A stretch of 19,354 nucleotides of DNA, taken from positions 1 through 19,354 of the forward strand of contig DASWTW010000045.1 of NCBI GenBank assembly GCA_036401895.1, in the 5' to 3' direction. The notes beneath the pieces are model-generated. The model was not told the DNA's origin, made no database searches, and saw nothing but the letters and a program-made list of their open reading frames with translations. Positions 6,863-14,039 of this stretch are shown here, in pieces (the stretch's first letter is position 1; each line of letters starts with the position of its first letter). The translations under genes were made by a program, and so were the position numbers. The stretch comes from LB3-1 sp036401895. Lineage in GTDB: Bacteria; Chloroflexota; Chloroflexia; Chloroflexales; Kallotenuaceae.

Positions 6863-6892
6863 GCGCGCCGGATTGGCAAACATCCGGCGCGC
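6863..6892 (+). terminator. Stem-loop after the lipase gene, terminator-like
   Basis: A perfect 11-bp stem, GCGCGCCGGAT (6863-6873) with ATCCGGCGCGC (6882-6892), has an 8-nt loop and lies 11 bp after the lipase stop. It is followed by a pyrimidine-rich stretch rather than a clean T-run, so termination may be weak or factor-assisted. Confidence 0.5.
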
Positions 6893-7028
6893 CGCTTCCT
6901 CCTTATCTCGCTGCGATCCCAGCAACCTTTTTTTCCACACGCTTACAGCTCCTGGCAGCAGATCCACTGGCTTGTACAGCTATGTCGCGCGTATGCTGGC
7001 CTGACCCATTGCGTAGGAGGAGGTTATC

Positions 7029-8084
7029 ATGTACATACGCCGACCCGCCAAACTTCTGGCCCTTACCCTCACGCTCACGGCAACGCTCGCCACGTCCGCG
7101 CTCGCACAAACGCCCGACGACGAAACGCGTATCTGGCTGCCGATGGTGCCGCAACAGCGCATCACCCCGCTCGGCTCGCTGGGTGGAGACTATGGCAATG
7201 CTAGTGCGATCAACGAGCAGAACCAAGTCGTCGGGCATAGCATCGACGCGGCAGGTGAGCCGCATCCTTTTGTGTGGTCGTTGGATACTGGCATGCAGCA
7301 AATCGGGAGCAGTGACCAGCCAGGCTACAGCAGCGATATTAACGATCAAGGGTACGTGGTTGGCTACTTTGTAGATGATACAGAGCCGTGGCAAGCGTTT
7401 TTCTGGACACCGACAGGCGAATTCCAAGATCTGGGAACGCTGGGCGGGAATTACACTGTGGCATATGCAATCAACGATCAGAATCAGGTAGTGGGCGCTA
7501 GCTCAATCGCTCCCAACCAGGATTATCCGACAGCGTTCATCTGGGAGCCAGGCGCAGGCATGCAATGGATGGGCACCATCGGCGGCACGGTCAGTCTTGC
7601 AATTGACATCAACGAGCACGGGCAAGCCGTCGGCTACGGCGAAACCACTGGTGGCGACATTCATGCGTTTATCTGGACCAGGGAAACCGGGATGCAGGAG
7701 CTGGGAACGCCGCCCCTGGAAACAAGCTACGCCTTCGCCATCAACGACAACGGCCAGGTCCTCGGTATGCGCTACGACGCCCAGGGCAACGAGCGTTATT
7801 TCCTGTGGACTGCCCAAACCGGCATCGTCGATCTCAGCGCCCAAGGCTGCTATCTTACCCGCGCTGCCGCGATCAACAATCGCGGCCAGATCGCCGGCGA
7901 TTGGCTGAACGGTCGCGGTGGAGTTACGGCCGCCCTGTGCCAGCCCGACGGCACGATCGTCAGCCTGGGCGCGACGACCGAGAGTCGTAGCTACGCCAAC
8001 GGCATCAACGATCAAGGTAATGTCGTAGGTGCCAGCCGGCAGCAGGATTGGTCTCAGCATCCAACGCTGTGGGGCAGCTACTAG
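7029..8084 (+). CDS. Secreted HAF-repeat protein (first of a tandem pair)
   Basis: This 351-residue exported protein belongs to the HAF-repeat family of extracellular proteins, whose function is not established. A signal peptide (1-26, ending A-L-A) is followed by the motif R-I-W-L-P-M-V (34-40) and then seven copies of an about 45-residue repeat. Each repeat has an I-N-[DE]-x-x-x-[VIA]-[VALI]-G core (INEQNQVVG, INDQGYVVG, INDQNQVVG, INEHGQAVG, INDNGQVLG, INNRGQIAG, INDQGNVVG) and a preceding or following F-[IV]-W-x-x-x-x-G-M-Q-x-[LI]-G strand pattern. The count of seven suggests a seven-bladed beta-propeller, but this is inference. The start has an excellent AGGAGGAGG ribosome site (7015-7023). 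It is a paralogue of the next gene, sharing its signal peptide style and repeat plan. Likely role is extracellular binding, ligand unknown. Confidence 0.85.
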   Translation: MYIRRPAKLLALTLTLTATLATSALAQTPDDETRIWLPMVPQQRITPLGSLGGDYGNASAINEQNQVVGHSIDAAGEPHPFVWSLDTGMQQIGSSDQPGYSSDINDQGYVVGYFVDDTEPWQAFFWTPTGEFQDLGTLGGNYTVAYAINDQNQVVGASSIAPNQDYPTAFIWEPGAGMQWMGTIGGTVSLAIDINEHGQAVGYGETTGGDIHAFIWTRETGMQELGTPPLETSYAFAINDNGQVLGMRYDAQGNERYFLWTAQTGIVDLSAQGCYLTRAAAINNRGQIAGDWLNGRGGVTAALCQPDGTIVSLGATTESRSYANGINDQGNVVGASRQQDWSQHPTLWGSY

Positions 8085-8116
8085 CGCCCGGATTTCCCCA
8101 CACTTTGTTTCAGCCC

Positions 8117-8145
8117 TGGTCAGGACAGGCACTAGCCTTTACAAT
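8117..8145 (+). promoter_or_regulatory. Possible promoter between the two HAF-repeat genes
   Basis: TGGTCA (8117-8122, four of six -35 bases) is separated by 17 bp from TACAAT (8140-8145, five of six -10 bases). It would let the second HAF gene be expressed on its own, but readthrough from the first gene is equally possible across the 108-bp gap. Confidence 0.3.
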
Positions 8146-8192
8146 CGTGCAGAGCCTACGCCAACACCCCCCTTTTCGCAAAGGAGCGTGTC

Positions 8193-9245
8193 ATGCACAT
8201 CCGCCGGCCGATCCCATTCCTGGCGCTGATTCTTTTCCTCTCCGGCATCCTCACAGCTCCAGCGCTGGCCCAATCCGGCACCGAGCAGATCTGGCTGCCG
8301 ATGGTTACGCTACAGCCGCAGATGATCGATCTCGGGACATTGGGCGGCCCAACGAGCCGGGCGAATGCCATCAACGACTTCAACTGGATCGCCGGAGAAA
8401 GCGCGACCAGCGACGGCCGCAGCTATGCGGTGCTCTGGACGCCGCAGAACGGCCTGGTGAATTTAGGCACGGTTTGGGGATCGTCGAGCTATGCCTACGA
8501 CATCAGCAACCAGGGCTATGTTGTCGGCTACAACCTCGGCGACATGTTTAGAACGCACGCCTTCCTCTGGCGACCGGACACGGGCATGCAAGACCTGGGC
8601 GCGCTGGACGGCAGGTCAAGCGTGGCCTATGCGATCAACGATCAGGGCCAGATCGTAGGGTCGAGCAGCACCCGTTTTGGATCACACGCCTTTCTGTGGA
8701 CACCGCAAACCGGCATGCAAGATCTGGGCACGCTGTACGGCGATTACAGCAGTGCTAACGACATCAACGAGCAGGGCGCGATTGTGGGTGTAACGCAGGT
8801 TGCGGATGCCGAGTCGCATGCTTTTCTGTGGACGCCACAAACCGGCATGCAGGATCTGGGCACGCTCGGCCACTCATCGGGCGAAGCTATTGCAATCAAC
8901 GATCATAATCAAGTCGTCGGCGTGGTTAATGTTGGCTTCGACACACGGCGGATCTTCTTTTGGAGCGAGGCAACCGGCATGTTCGATCTTGCCGATCGCG
9001 GCTGTGTGTTGGACCGGGTAGCCGATATTAACAACGCCGGACAGATCGTAGGATTTACGCGAGACGCCAATGGACTCATTCACGCAACGCTCTGCACGCC
9101 AGACGGCCAATCGACGGCGCTGGGCTCGCTGAGCGGCCATGACAGCGCCGCCATCGGCATCAATGAGCACGGAACCATCGTCGGCTTCAGCTACCTCAGC
9201 CCAGGTGACATCTACACCGATCGCGCGACTCTGTGGGCCAGGTAG
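8193..9245 (+). CDS. Secreted HAF-repeat protein (second of a tandem pair)
   Basis: This 350-residue exported protein is a paralogue of its upstream neighbour. It opens with the same M-x-I-R-R-P start and a signal peptide ending A-L-A at residue 26, then the motif Q-I-W-L-P-M-V (32-38), then seven HAF repeats with cores INDFNWIAG, ISNQGYVVG, INDQGQIVG, INEQGAIVG, INDHNQVVG, INNAGQIVG and INEHGTIVG. The strand H-A-F-L-W-x-P-x-T-G-M-Q-D-L-G is nearly identical in three consecutive repeats, more uniform than in the first protein, which hints at recent internal repeat homogenisation. The ribosome site AAGGAG (8181-8186) precedes the ATG. No catalytic motif is visible, and a secreted seven-bladed propeller with a binding role is a reasonable but unproven guess. 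Confidence 0.85.
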   Translation: MHIRRPIPFLALILFLSGILTAPALAQSGTEQIWLPMVTLQPQMIDLGTLGGPTSRANAINDFNWIAGESATSDGRSYAVLWTPQNGLVNLGTVWGSSSYAYDISNQGYVVGYNLGDMFRTHAFLWRPDTGMQDLGALDGRSSVAYAINDQGQIVGSSSTRFGSHAFLWTPQTGMQDLGTLYGDYSSANDINEQGAIVGVTQVADAESHAFLWTPQTGMQDLGTLGHSSGEAIAINDHNQVVGVVNVGFDTRRIFFWSEATGMFDLADRGCVLDRVADINNAGQIVGFTRDANGLIHATLCTPDGQSTALGSLSGHDSAAIGINEHGTIVGFSYLSPGDIYTDRATLWAR

Positions 9246-9275
9246 CGCATCGGTTCTCCCCTAACGATAAGATCA

Positions 9276-9302
9276 GGCGGCACACGCAAGCCGTATGCCG
9301 CC
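9276..9302. terminator. Hairpin between convergent HAF and iron-permease genes
   Basis: GGCGGCA (9276-9282) pairs with TGCCGCC (9296-9302) around a 13-nt loop, in the 64-bp gap between two genes that end toward each other. There is no T-run on either side, so it is only a weak bidirectional terminator candidate. Confidence 0.35.
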
Positions 9303-9309
9303 GCGCAGA

Positions 9310-9795
9310 TCAACGGCCCGCCGTGGCTACGCCGCCGACCGCGCGCTGCTCGTGCTGAGACAACGCACCGTCGTTATCGTCGAGGCCGCGCTCTTCAAGC
9401 TCCTCGTCGACGTCTTCTTCCAGCTCTTCCAGCTTTTCCAGACGCGGCCCGCACAGCCGGTCGAACTCGTCCTGAAGCTGCTTCAGCTCGGCGTCTGATA
9501 GCTGCTCAAGATTCACCAGCCCGGTACGCGCGCCCTCAGCTACCCGCAGCAGCTCGTCGAGCTTCAGGTGGATCGCCTTGGCATCGCGGTTTTGCGTATT
9601 CTGCACCAGAAACAGCAGCAAAAAGGTGACGATCGTCGTGCCGGTGTTGATGATCAGCTGCCAAACCTCGGAAAAGCCGAAGAACGGCCCGCTGAGCGCC
9701 CAGACGAGGATCACGCCCAGGGCCAGCATAAACATCCAGGACGAGCCGACCGCATCCGACATTTTGATCGCAAACCTGCGAAACAACTCGTTCAA
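9310..9795 (-). CDS. Low-affinity iron permease family protein (PF04120-like)
   Basis: This 161-residue small membrane protein matches the bacterial family annotated as low-affinity iron permease. It has an N-terminal amphipathic N-E-L-F-R-R-F-A segment, a first membrane helix (about residues 18-38, ending W-A-L-S-G-P-F-F-G-F), a second helix with the signature W-Q-L-I-I-N-T-G-T-T-I-V-T-F, and the characteristic Q-N-T-Q-N-R-D-A-K-A-I-H-L-K-L-D-E-L-L-R right after it. A very acidic coiled-coil tail follows (E-E-L-E-E-D-V-D-E-E-L-E-E). The start is taken as TTG at 9795 because GGAG lies 8 bases upstream and the encoded N-E-L-F-R-R start matches the family; an ATG 11 codons further in would cut the conserved N-terminus. 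The family name comes from yeast Fet4 similarity, and iron transport by bacterial members is not firmly shown. It is convergent with the HAF gene. Confidence 0.8.
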   Translation of the reverse strand: MNELFRRFAIKMSDAVGSSWMFMLALGVILVWALSGPFFGFSEVWQLIINTGTTIVTFLLLFLVQNTQNRDAKAIHLKLDELLRVAEGARTGLVNLEQLSDAELKQLQDEFDRLCGPRLEKLEELEEDVDEELEERGLDDNDGALSQHEQRAVGGVATAGR

Positions 9796-9883
9796 AAGCA
9801 CAGCTCCTATCTGCTCGCAGTTTAACCGCCTGTTTTGCAAGGCAAATCCTGTACCACGGCCGTTTGCGCCGCGACTCGGCGGG

Positions 9884-9915
9884 CATAAACAAGAGGCACG
9901 GCGAACCGTGCCTCT
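9884..9915 (-). terminator. Terminator of the secreted GH43 gene
   Basis: A perfect 10-bp stem, AGAGGCACGG (9892-9901) with CCGTGCCTCT (9906-9915), has a 4-nt loop that reads TTCG on the - strand. It lies 26 bp beyond the GH43 stop and is followed on the - strand by TGTTTATG, a modest T-rich tail. Confidence 0.65.
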
Positions 9916-9941
9916 CAAACAGATCGAATTAGTGTAACGCG

Positions 9942-11900
9942 CTACTGCGGCTGCGACAGCATCGGCATCCAGATGCGCGAGCCGATCAGCTGGTAGACGC
10001 GCACATAGTCGAAGTTGGCCGTGAAGTCGCCGTTGTTGGGCGAGCCCATCGAGACCAGGCCGATGCGCGCGTTCTGGCCCAGATCGTGGTTCCACGTGCC
10101 GCCGCGCACCCAGTTTGTGCCATCGCGGCTGGTATAGGCGGTGTACAGCTCGCCGCCGCTCTGCGCCCGCCTGACGATCCGCAGATAGGTCCACTCGTCG
10201 GGCGGTCCTACCAGCGTGCTGCCGTAGAACGGACCCTTGGTCGGGTGAACATACTCGCGGGCGAACTCGGTCTGGCGCGTTTCCCAGATCGAGACATGCA
10301 CCAGCCGCACGTAGCGATCGTCGTCGGCGTAGATTAGCAGGCCGGCCTGAGTATAGTTGAAGCAGCAGCCGGCGGCGGGCAGATCCAGCTTCATGCGCGT
10401 CTCGACAACATAGTTGCTGTTGGGCGCAGCCTGGCTCAAGATCGATGCGCTGTTATTGGTCTGGTACAGATCAGCGGCCTGCGTGTCGAAGCGGAACGTG
10501 TTGTCTTCCAGGCCAAAGGTTCCGGCGGCGGGCTCGCGCACCCAGCTCCACTGTGGGCTGAGCATCAGGCTGTTGAACTCGTCGGAGTAGTCCGTGAGCT
10601 GGCGGCCTAGCTCGTCGTTGGGCGCGGGCGGCTGGCGATAGTTGGTGGTATCGCCGGGCTGCGCGGCCGGTCCCTGCTGCGGCGTATCGGAGATCCACTG
10701 ACCGCCGCGCACCGTGGGCCAGCCGTCGATCCAGTCGAGCGCGTCGAGCAGCACGGGCCGTTTGGTGAAGCTGTCTGTGCCGGCAAAATACGGATCGTTC
10801 TGATCGATCGCGTGGTAGATTGTCCAGTCCTGGCCGTCGAAGTCGGTAAAGACCGTGTTGTGGCCGGGTCCGACCCAGCGGTTGCCGTTGAGGCTCAGCA
10901 CCGGCGTGCCGCCGACGCGTCCGTTGGGCGTCGCATCGGCCTCGGGATGGAGCGAGACGCCCTCACGATCGACGAAGGGGCCGGTTGGATCGACCGAGCG
11001 GCCGGCGAAAACGCTGTAGCCGGTCTGCGGGCCGTTGCAGCAGTTCGACGCCGACACAAACAGGTAGTAGTAGCCGTCGTGCAGGACAACCTCCGCGCCC
11101 TCGTAGCGATTGGCGATCGTGACCTGCTTGGCGGTGTCGGCGGGCGCGGTAAAGCCATCGGCGGAAAGCTCGCGCACGAAGATGCCGCCGTAGTAGCTGC
11201 CGTAGTAGATATACTTCTGCGGATCGCTGTACTCGTCTACCGGCGGCGCCTCGATCACCTCGGGGTCGAATGTCCAGAAGAAGTTACAGCCGGGGCCGGC
11301 GCGGCGCGGCTCCACCACCGGACGGCCGAGATCGGTCCACGGGCCGAGCGGGCTGCTGCTGGTCGCCACGCCGATCGCGTTATCGCCGCCGCAGTTCGGC
11401 TCGCCGCTGGTTGCGTCGGTGACATCGGTGATGCCGTAGTAGAGATAATATTTGCCGTCGAAGAAATCGATCTCGGGAGCCCAGACGCCCGCAAACGGCG
11501 CGGCCCAGCTCAGATTCGGGATCGAGCCGCTGGCATCGCGGGTAAACGCATCGCCCATGTAGGTCCAGCTGACGAGATCCAGCGAGCGGAACATCGGGAC
11601 GAGATGGAAATTGAAATCAGCGCCGGTCTTGTCCTCGTCGTTGAGCGGATCGGTGGTGCAGTACATGTACCAGTAGTTATCGCCGTCCTGCTGGCCGCGA
11701 ATCACCGACGGATCGGCGCAGCTTTCGACCAGACCATCGGTCGGGATCTGCACCGTCAGCGGATTGGTGTAGGTCGCGGCGGCCGGCCGAACCTGCGCGG
11801 TCGTCACCGGGGCAGCGCTCGCCACCCCGACGATCAGCAGCAGGACCAGCAGATAGACGAGTGGACGCGGCAATTGCTGCCGCACGATACCTCGCTGCAT
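9942..11900 (-). CDS. Secreted GH43 family glycoside hydrolase with C-terminal lectin-like domain
   Basis: A 652-residue exported enzyme. A signal peptide (about 1-30) is followed by a GH43 five-bladed propeller domain (about 44-420). Probable catalytic residues are Asp63 (C-A-D-P-S-V, general base), Asp212 (T-F-D-P-E-V, pKa modulator) and Glu267 (Y-E-G-A-E-V-V, general acid). The Y-Y-G-S-Y-Y-G-G-I and S-N-C-C-N-G segments resemble arabinanase-type GH43 members, so an arabinan or arabinoxylan substrate is likely but not proven. Residues about 435-640 form a concanavalin-A-like domain of the type often appended to GH43 enzymes (D-E-F-N-S start, F-D-Y-V-R-V-Y end). The last residues carry R-I-W-M-P-M-L, similar to the motif in the HAF proteins. 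The ATG at 11900 is preferred to an in-frame one at 11963 because a purine-rich GGGGAAG site precedes it and the signal peptide then has a normal length. It is the last gene of the sugar locus. Confidence 0.88.
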   Translation of the reverse strand: MQRGIVRQQLPRPLVYLLVLLLIVGVASAAPVTTAQVRPAAATYTNPLTVQIPTDGLVESCADPSVIRGQQDGDNYWYMYCTTDPLNDEDKTGADFNFHLVPMFRSLDLVSWTYMGDAFTRDASGSIPNLSWAAPFAGVWAPEIDFFDGKYYLYYGITDVTDATSGEPNCGGDNAIGVATSSSPLGPWTDLGRPVVEPRRAGPGCNFFWTFDPEVIEAPPVDEYSDPQKYIYYGSYYGGIFVRELSADGFTAPADTAKQVTIANRYEGAEVVLHDGYYYLFVSASNCCNGPQTGYSVFAGRSVDPTGPFVDREGVSLHPEADATPNGRVGGTPVLSLNGNRWVGPGHNTVFTDFDGQDWTIYHAIDQNDPYFAGTDSFTKRPVLLDALDWIDGWPTVRGGQWISDTPQQGPAAQPGDTTNYRQPPAPNDELGRQLTDYSDEFNSLMLSPQWSWVREPAAGTFGLEDNTFRFDTQAADLYQTNNSASILSQAAPNSNYVVETRMKLDLPAAGCCFNYTQAGLLIYADDDRYVRLVHVSIWETRQTEFAREYVHPTKGPFYGSTLVGPPDEWTYLRIVRRAQSGGELYTAYTSRDGTNWVRGGTWNHDLGQNARIGLVSMGSPNNGDFTANFDYVRVYQLIGSRIWMPMLSQPQ

Positions 11901-11928
11901 CGTTCTTCCCCTTTCCAACCTGATCGAG

Positions 11929-11994
11929 AACAAAGAACAAAGAACAAAGGAACAAAAAAACATAGTTGACGTTGCTCGTACCCTGTTCTTTGTT
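11929..11994. repeat. Heptamer tandem repeat with matching inverted copy between GH43 genes
   Basis: AACAAAG is repeated three times head to tail (11929-11949), followed by an A-rich run (11954-11960). The reverse complement TGTTCTTTGTT occurs at 11984-11994, so this leader can fold back on itself. On the - strand the A-run is a T-run about 55 bp upstream of the secreted GH43 start. It may act in attenuation or be simple-sequence drift. Confidence 0.5.
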
Positions 11995-12027
11995 TAGCTG
12001 TTCTCCCTATAAACTTCCTTTGTTACG

Positions 12028-13131
12028 CTACGGGAGCGGCTGCGGCACTTTGTCGGGACCGCGCACCACCGGCGTATCGCCCTCCCAGGCCAACTCGTCG
12101 ATCATGATCCGGCGATACGAGACGGTCGGGTCCCAGGAGTGATACATGATCCAGGGCTCGCCGTCTTTATCCAGCACAATATCCTGGCCGCCAGGGCCGA
12201 TCGCTGCGCCGGTTTGAATATCGGACTTGAGCAGCGGGCCGTCGGCTTTGGTGTATGGCCCCGTGATCTGATCGGCGACGGCGTAGCCCACCGAGTAATC
12301 CAGCCCGGCGTAGTTATTGGCCGAGTAGAAAAGATAATATTTGCCGCCGTGCTTCCAGAGCGTCGGCGCCTCTACGACCAACCCTTCCCACAGCTGATCG
12401 TTTTCGATCAGCTTGACCGGCTCGCTTTCGAGCGTCAGGCCATCGGCGGAGACTTTTTGCAGATACAGGCGCGTCAGGCCGCCGCAGCAGTTGCCGTCGT
12501 TCTTCCACAACACATAGCGCGTGCCGTCCTCGTCCACAAACGAGCCGGCATCGATCGCGCCGCCCTCGCCGGTGGGACAGATCAAGGCTTTGTCGGCGGT
12601 AGACTGGAACGGTCCCTCCGGCTTGTCGCTGGTAGCCACGCCGATACACTGAAAATTGCTGGCGGTATCGCGGGCGGTAAAGTACAGCAGGTAGCCCGCG
12701 CCATCGGCGGTGGTAGTAACCTCGGGAGCCCAGGTAAAGCCGCCGCTCGCCCAGCCGGGCAGCGCGGGCAGCGCCTCGCCGATCACCTGCCAGTGAACCA
12801 GATCGGTGGAGGTGGCGGTTTGCACATTCGTGCCGCCGGAGTTCGTCGCGTAGGCGTAGTATGTCTCGCCGACTTTCAGCGTGTCGGGATCGGGAAAATC
12901 CTGATCGATAACCGGATTGGCGAACTCGTCAGGGCCAGGCGTTGGAATCGGCGTCGGGCCGATCGTCGGCGTCGCGGCGATCGTCGGCGACGGCGCGCTG
13001 CTGGCCTCGGCCACAGCACTGACGGCCGGACTTGCCGCCGGGCTGGCCTGCGTGCCGCTCCCGCTATTGCCACAGGCCGCCAGCAGCAGCGCGATCAACA
13101 AGAGCACACTGCCGAAAGATCCACGTCTCAT
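12028..13131 (-). CDS. GH43 family glycoside hydrolase, lipoprotein
   Basis: A 367-residue enzyme with a lipoprotein signal peptide (L-L-A-A-C, lipidated Cys20), a disordered Ser/Ala/Pro/Thr linker (about 21-68) and a GH43 catalytic domain (about 70-365). Probable catalytic residues are Asp81 in D-F-P-D-P-D (general base), Asp194 in A-I-D-A-G-S-F-V-D (pKa modulator) and Glu254 in V-E-A-P-T-L-W-K-H (general acid); the N-C-C-G-G motif at 214-218 recalls arabinanase-like members. It is expected to sit on the outer face of the membrane and trim oligosaccharides such as arabino- or xylo-oligomers before import. The ATG lies 3 bp after the stop of the permease gene, with its ribosome site inside that gene, so translational coupling is likely. 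Linkage with a CUT1 transporter supports the sugar role. The exact substrate cannot be told from sequence. Confidence 0.88.
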   Translation of the reverse strand: MRRGSFGSVLLLIALLLAACGNSGSGTQASPAASPAVSAVAEASSAPSPTIAATPTIGPTPIPTPGPDEFANPVIDQDFPDPDTLKVGETYYAYATNSGGTNVQTATSTDLVHWQVIGEALPALPGWASGGFTWAPEVTTTADGAGYLLYFTARDTASNFQCIGVATSDKPEGPFQSTADKALICPTGEGGAIDAGSFVDEDGTRYVLWKNDGNCCGGLTRLYLQKVSADGLTLESEPVKLIENDQLWEGLVVEAPTLWKHGGKYYLFYSANNYAGLDYSVGYAVADQITGPYTKADGPLLKSDIQTGAAIGPGGQDIVLDKDGEPWIMYHSWDPTVSYRRIMIDELAWEGDTPVVRGPDKVPQPLP

Positions 13132-13134
13132 GTG

Positions 13135-14004
13135 CTAGCCCTTCAATCCAGTCATGGCCACGCTCTGCACGATGTAGCGCTGCAAGAACATGTACAGGAT
13201 CAGCACCGGCAGCGCCGTGACCGCAGCGCCCGCCATCAGCTTACCGTAGTCGAAGGTGTACTGGCCCTGAATCGTAGCCAGACCGACCGGCAGCGTTTGC
13301 ATCGTGCGATCGTTGAGCACCAGCAGCGGCCAGAGAAAATCGTTCCAGGAGGCCATGAACGTGATCACGGCCAGCGTCGCCAGCGCGCCTTTAGCCAGCG
13401 GCAGCACCACGCGGTAGAACGTCGTCCAGGTGCCCGCGCCGTCGATCCGCGAGGCCTCCTCTAGCTCCTTAGGAATGCCCTGAAAGAACTGGCGCATAAA
13501 GAACACGCCGAAGACGCCGGCCAGACCGGGAGCCATCACGCCTTGATAACGGTTCAGCCAGCCGAGCCGGTTGATCGTCAGGTAGTTCGGGATCAGAAAC
13601 ATCAGGCCGGGCATGACCAGCGTGGCCAGCAGCAGCCCGAAGAGCAGGTTGCGGCCGGGAAACTCCATGCGCGCGTAGGCATAGCCCGCCAGCGCGTCGA
13701 TGATCAGCGTCAGCGCGGTAAAGACCGTGGCGATGCCCAGGCTGTTGAGAAACCAGCGCGGCGCGGGCAGCGTCGGATCGGCAAAGATCGAGCGGAAATT
13801 CTCAAAGGTGGGATTGTTGGGAATCCAGTTCGGCTGCACCCACTCCTCGAAAGGCTTGATCGCCGTCACAAACATCCACACCAGCGGCAGCAAAAAGAAG
13901 AGCGCAAACAACACCAGCACGGCGTACAGCCCAATCCGCGATAGGAGACGCGTTCCCGCCTGACCGCTGCTGACACGCTCCGCTGGTACACTTGCCGAAG
14001 CCAT
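13135..14004 (-). CDS. CUT1 carbohydrate ABC transporter permease (MalG-type)
   Basis: A 289-residue integral membrane protein of the inner-membrane permease type, with about six hydrophobic segments. The first follows a short basic N-terminus (L-Y-A-V-L-V-L-F-A-L-F-F-L-L-P). The ATPase-contacting EAA loop is present as E-E-A-S-R-I-D-G-A-G, followed by F-Y-R-V-V-L-P-L, and T-A-I-K-P and N-S-L-G-I-A match MalG-like members. It pairs with the MalF-type permease encoded 35 bp upstream. The ATG at 14004 is preferred because AAAGGAG is 5 bases upstream; the open frame continues to 14220 but that part overlaps the preceding gene and is a shadow. No ATPase gene lies nearby. Confidence 0.93.
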   Translation of the reverse strand: MASASVPAERVSSGQAGTRLLSRIGLYAVLVLFALFFLLPLVWMFVTAIKPFEEWVQPNWIPNNPTFENFRSIFADPTLPAPRWFLNSLGIATVFTALTLIIDALAGYAYARMEFPGRNLLFGLLLATLVMPGLMFLIPNYLTINRLGWLNRYQGVMAPGLAGVFGVFFMRQFFQGIPKELEEASRIDGAGTWTTFYRVVLPLAKGALATLAVITFMASWNDFLWPLLVLNDRTMQTLPVGLATIQGQYTFDYGKLMAGAAVTALPVLILYMFLQRYIVQSVAMTGLKG

Positions 14005-14039
14005 AACAACTCCTTTTGAGGTTCCTGCTGATTGGACGC

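Noticed and set aside
98..8172. Base pairing between the GGGGGGTG loop (98-105) and CACCCCCC in the leader of the second HAF gene (8165-8172)
   Set aside because: Eight low-complexity matches in a 19-kb window are expected by chance.
9796..10194. Upstream extension of the iron-permease frame
   Set aside because: It runs antisense through the secreted GH43 gene and its terminator and has shadow-like composition. Family similarity begins at the TTG at 9795.
10812..11969. Long + strand open frame opposite the secreted GH43 gene
   Set aside because: The - strand frame contains GH43 catalytic motifs and a signal peptide. The + frame is a composition shadow.
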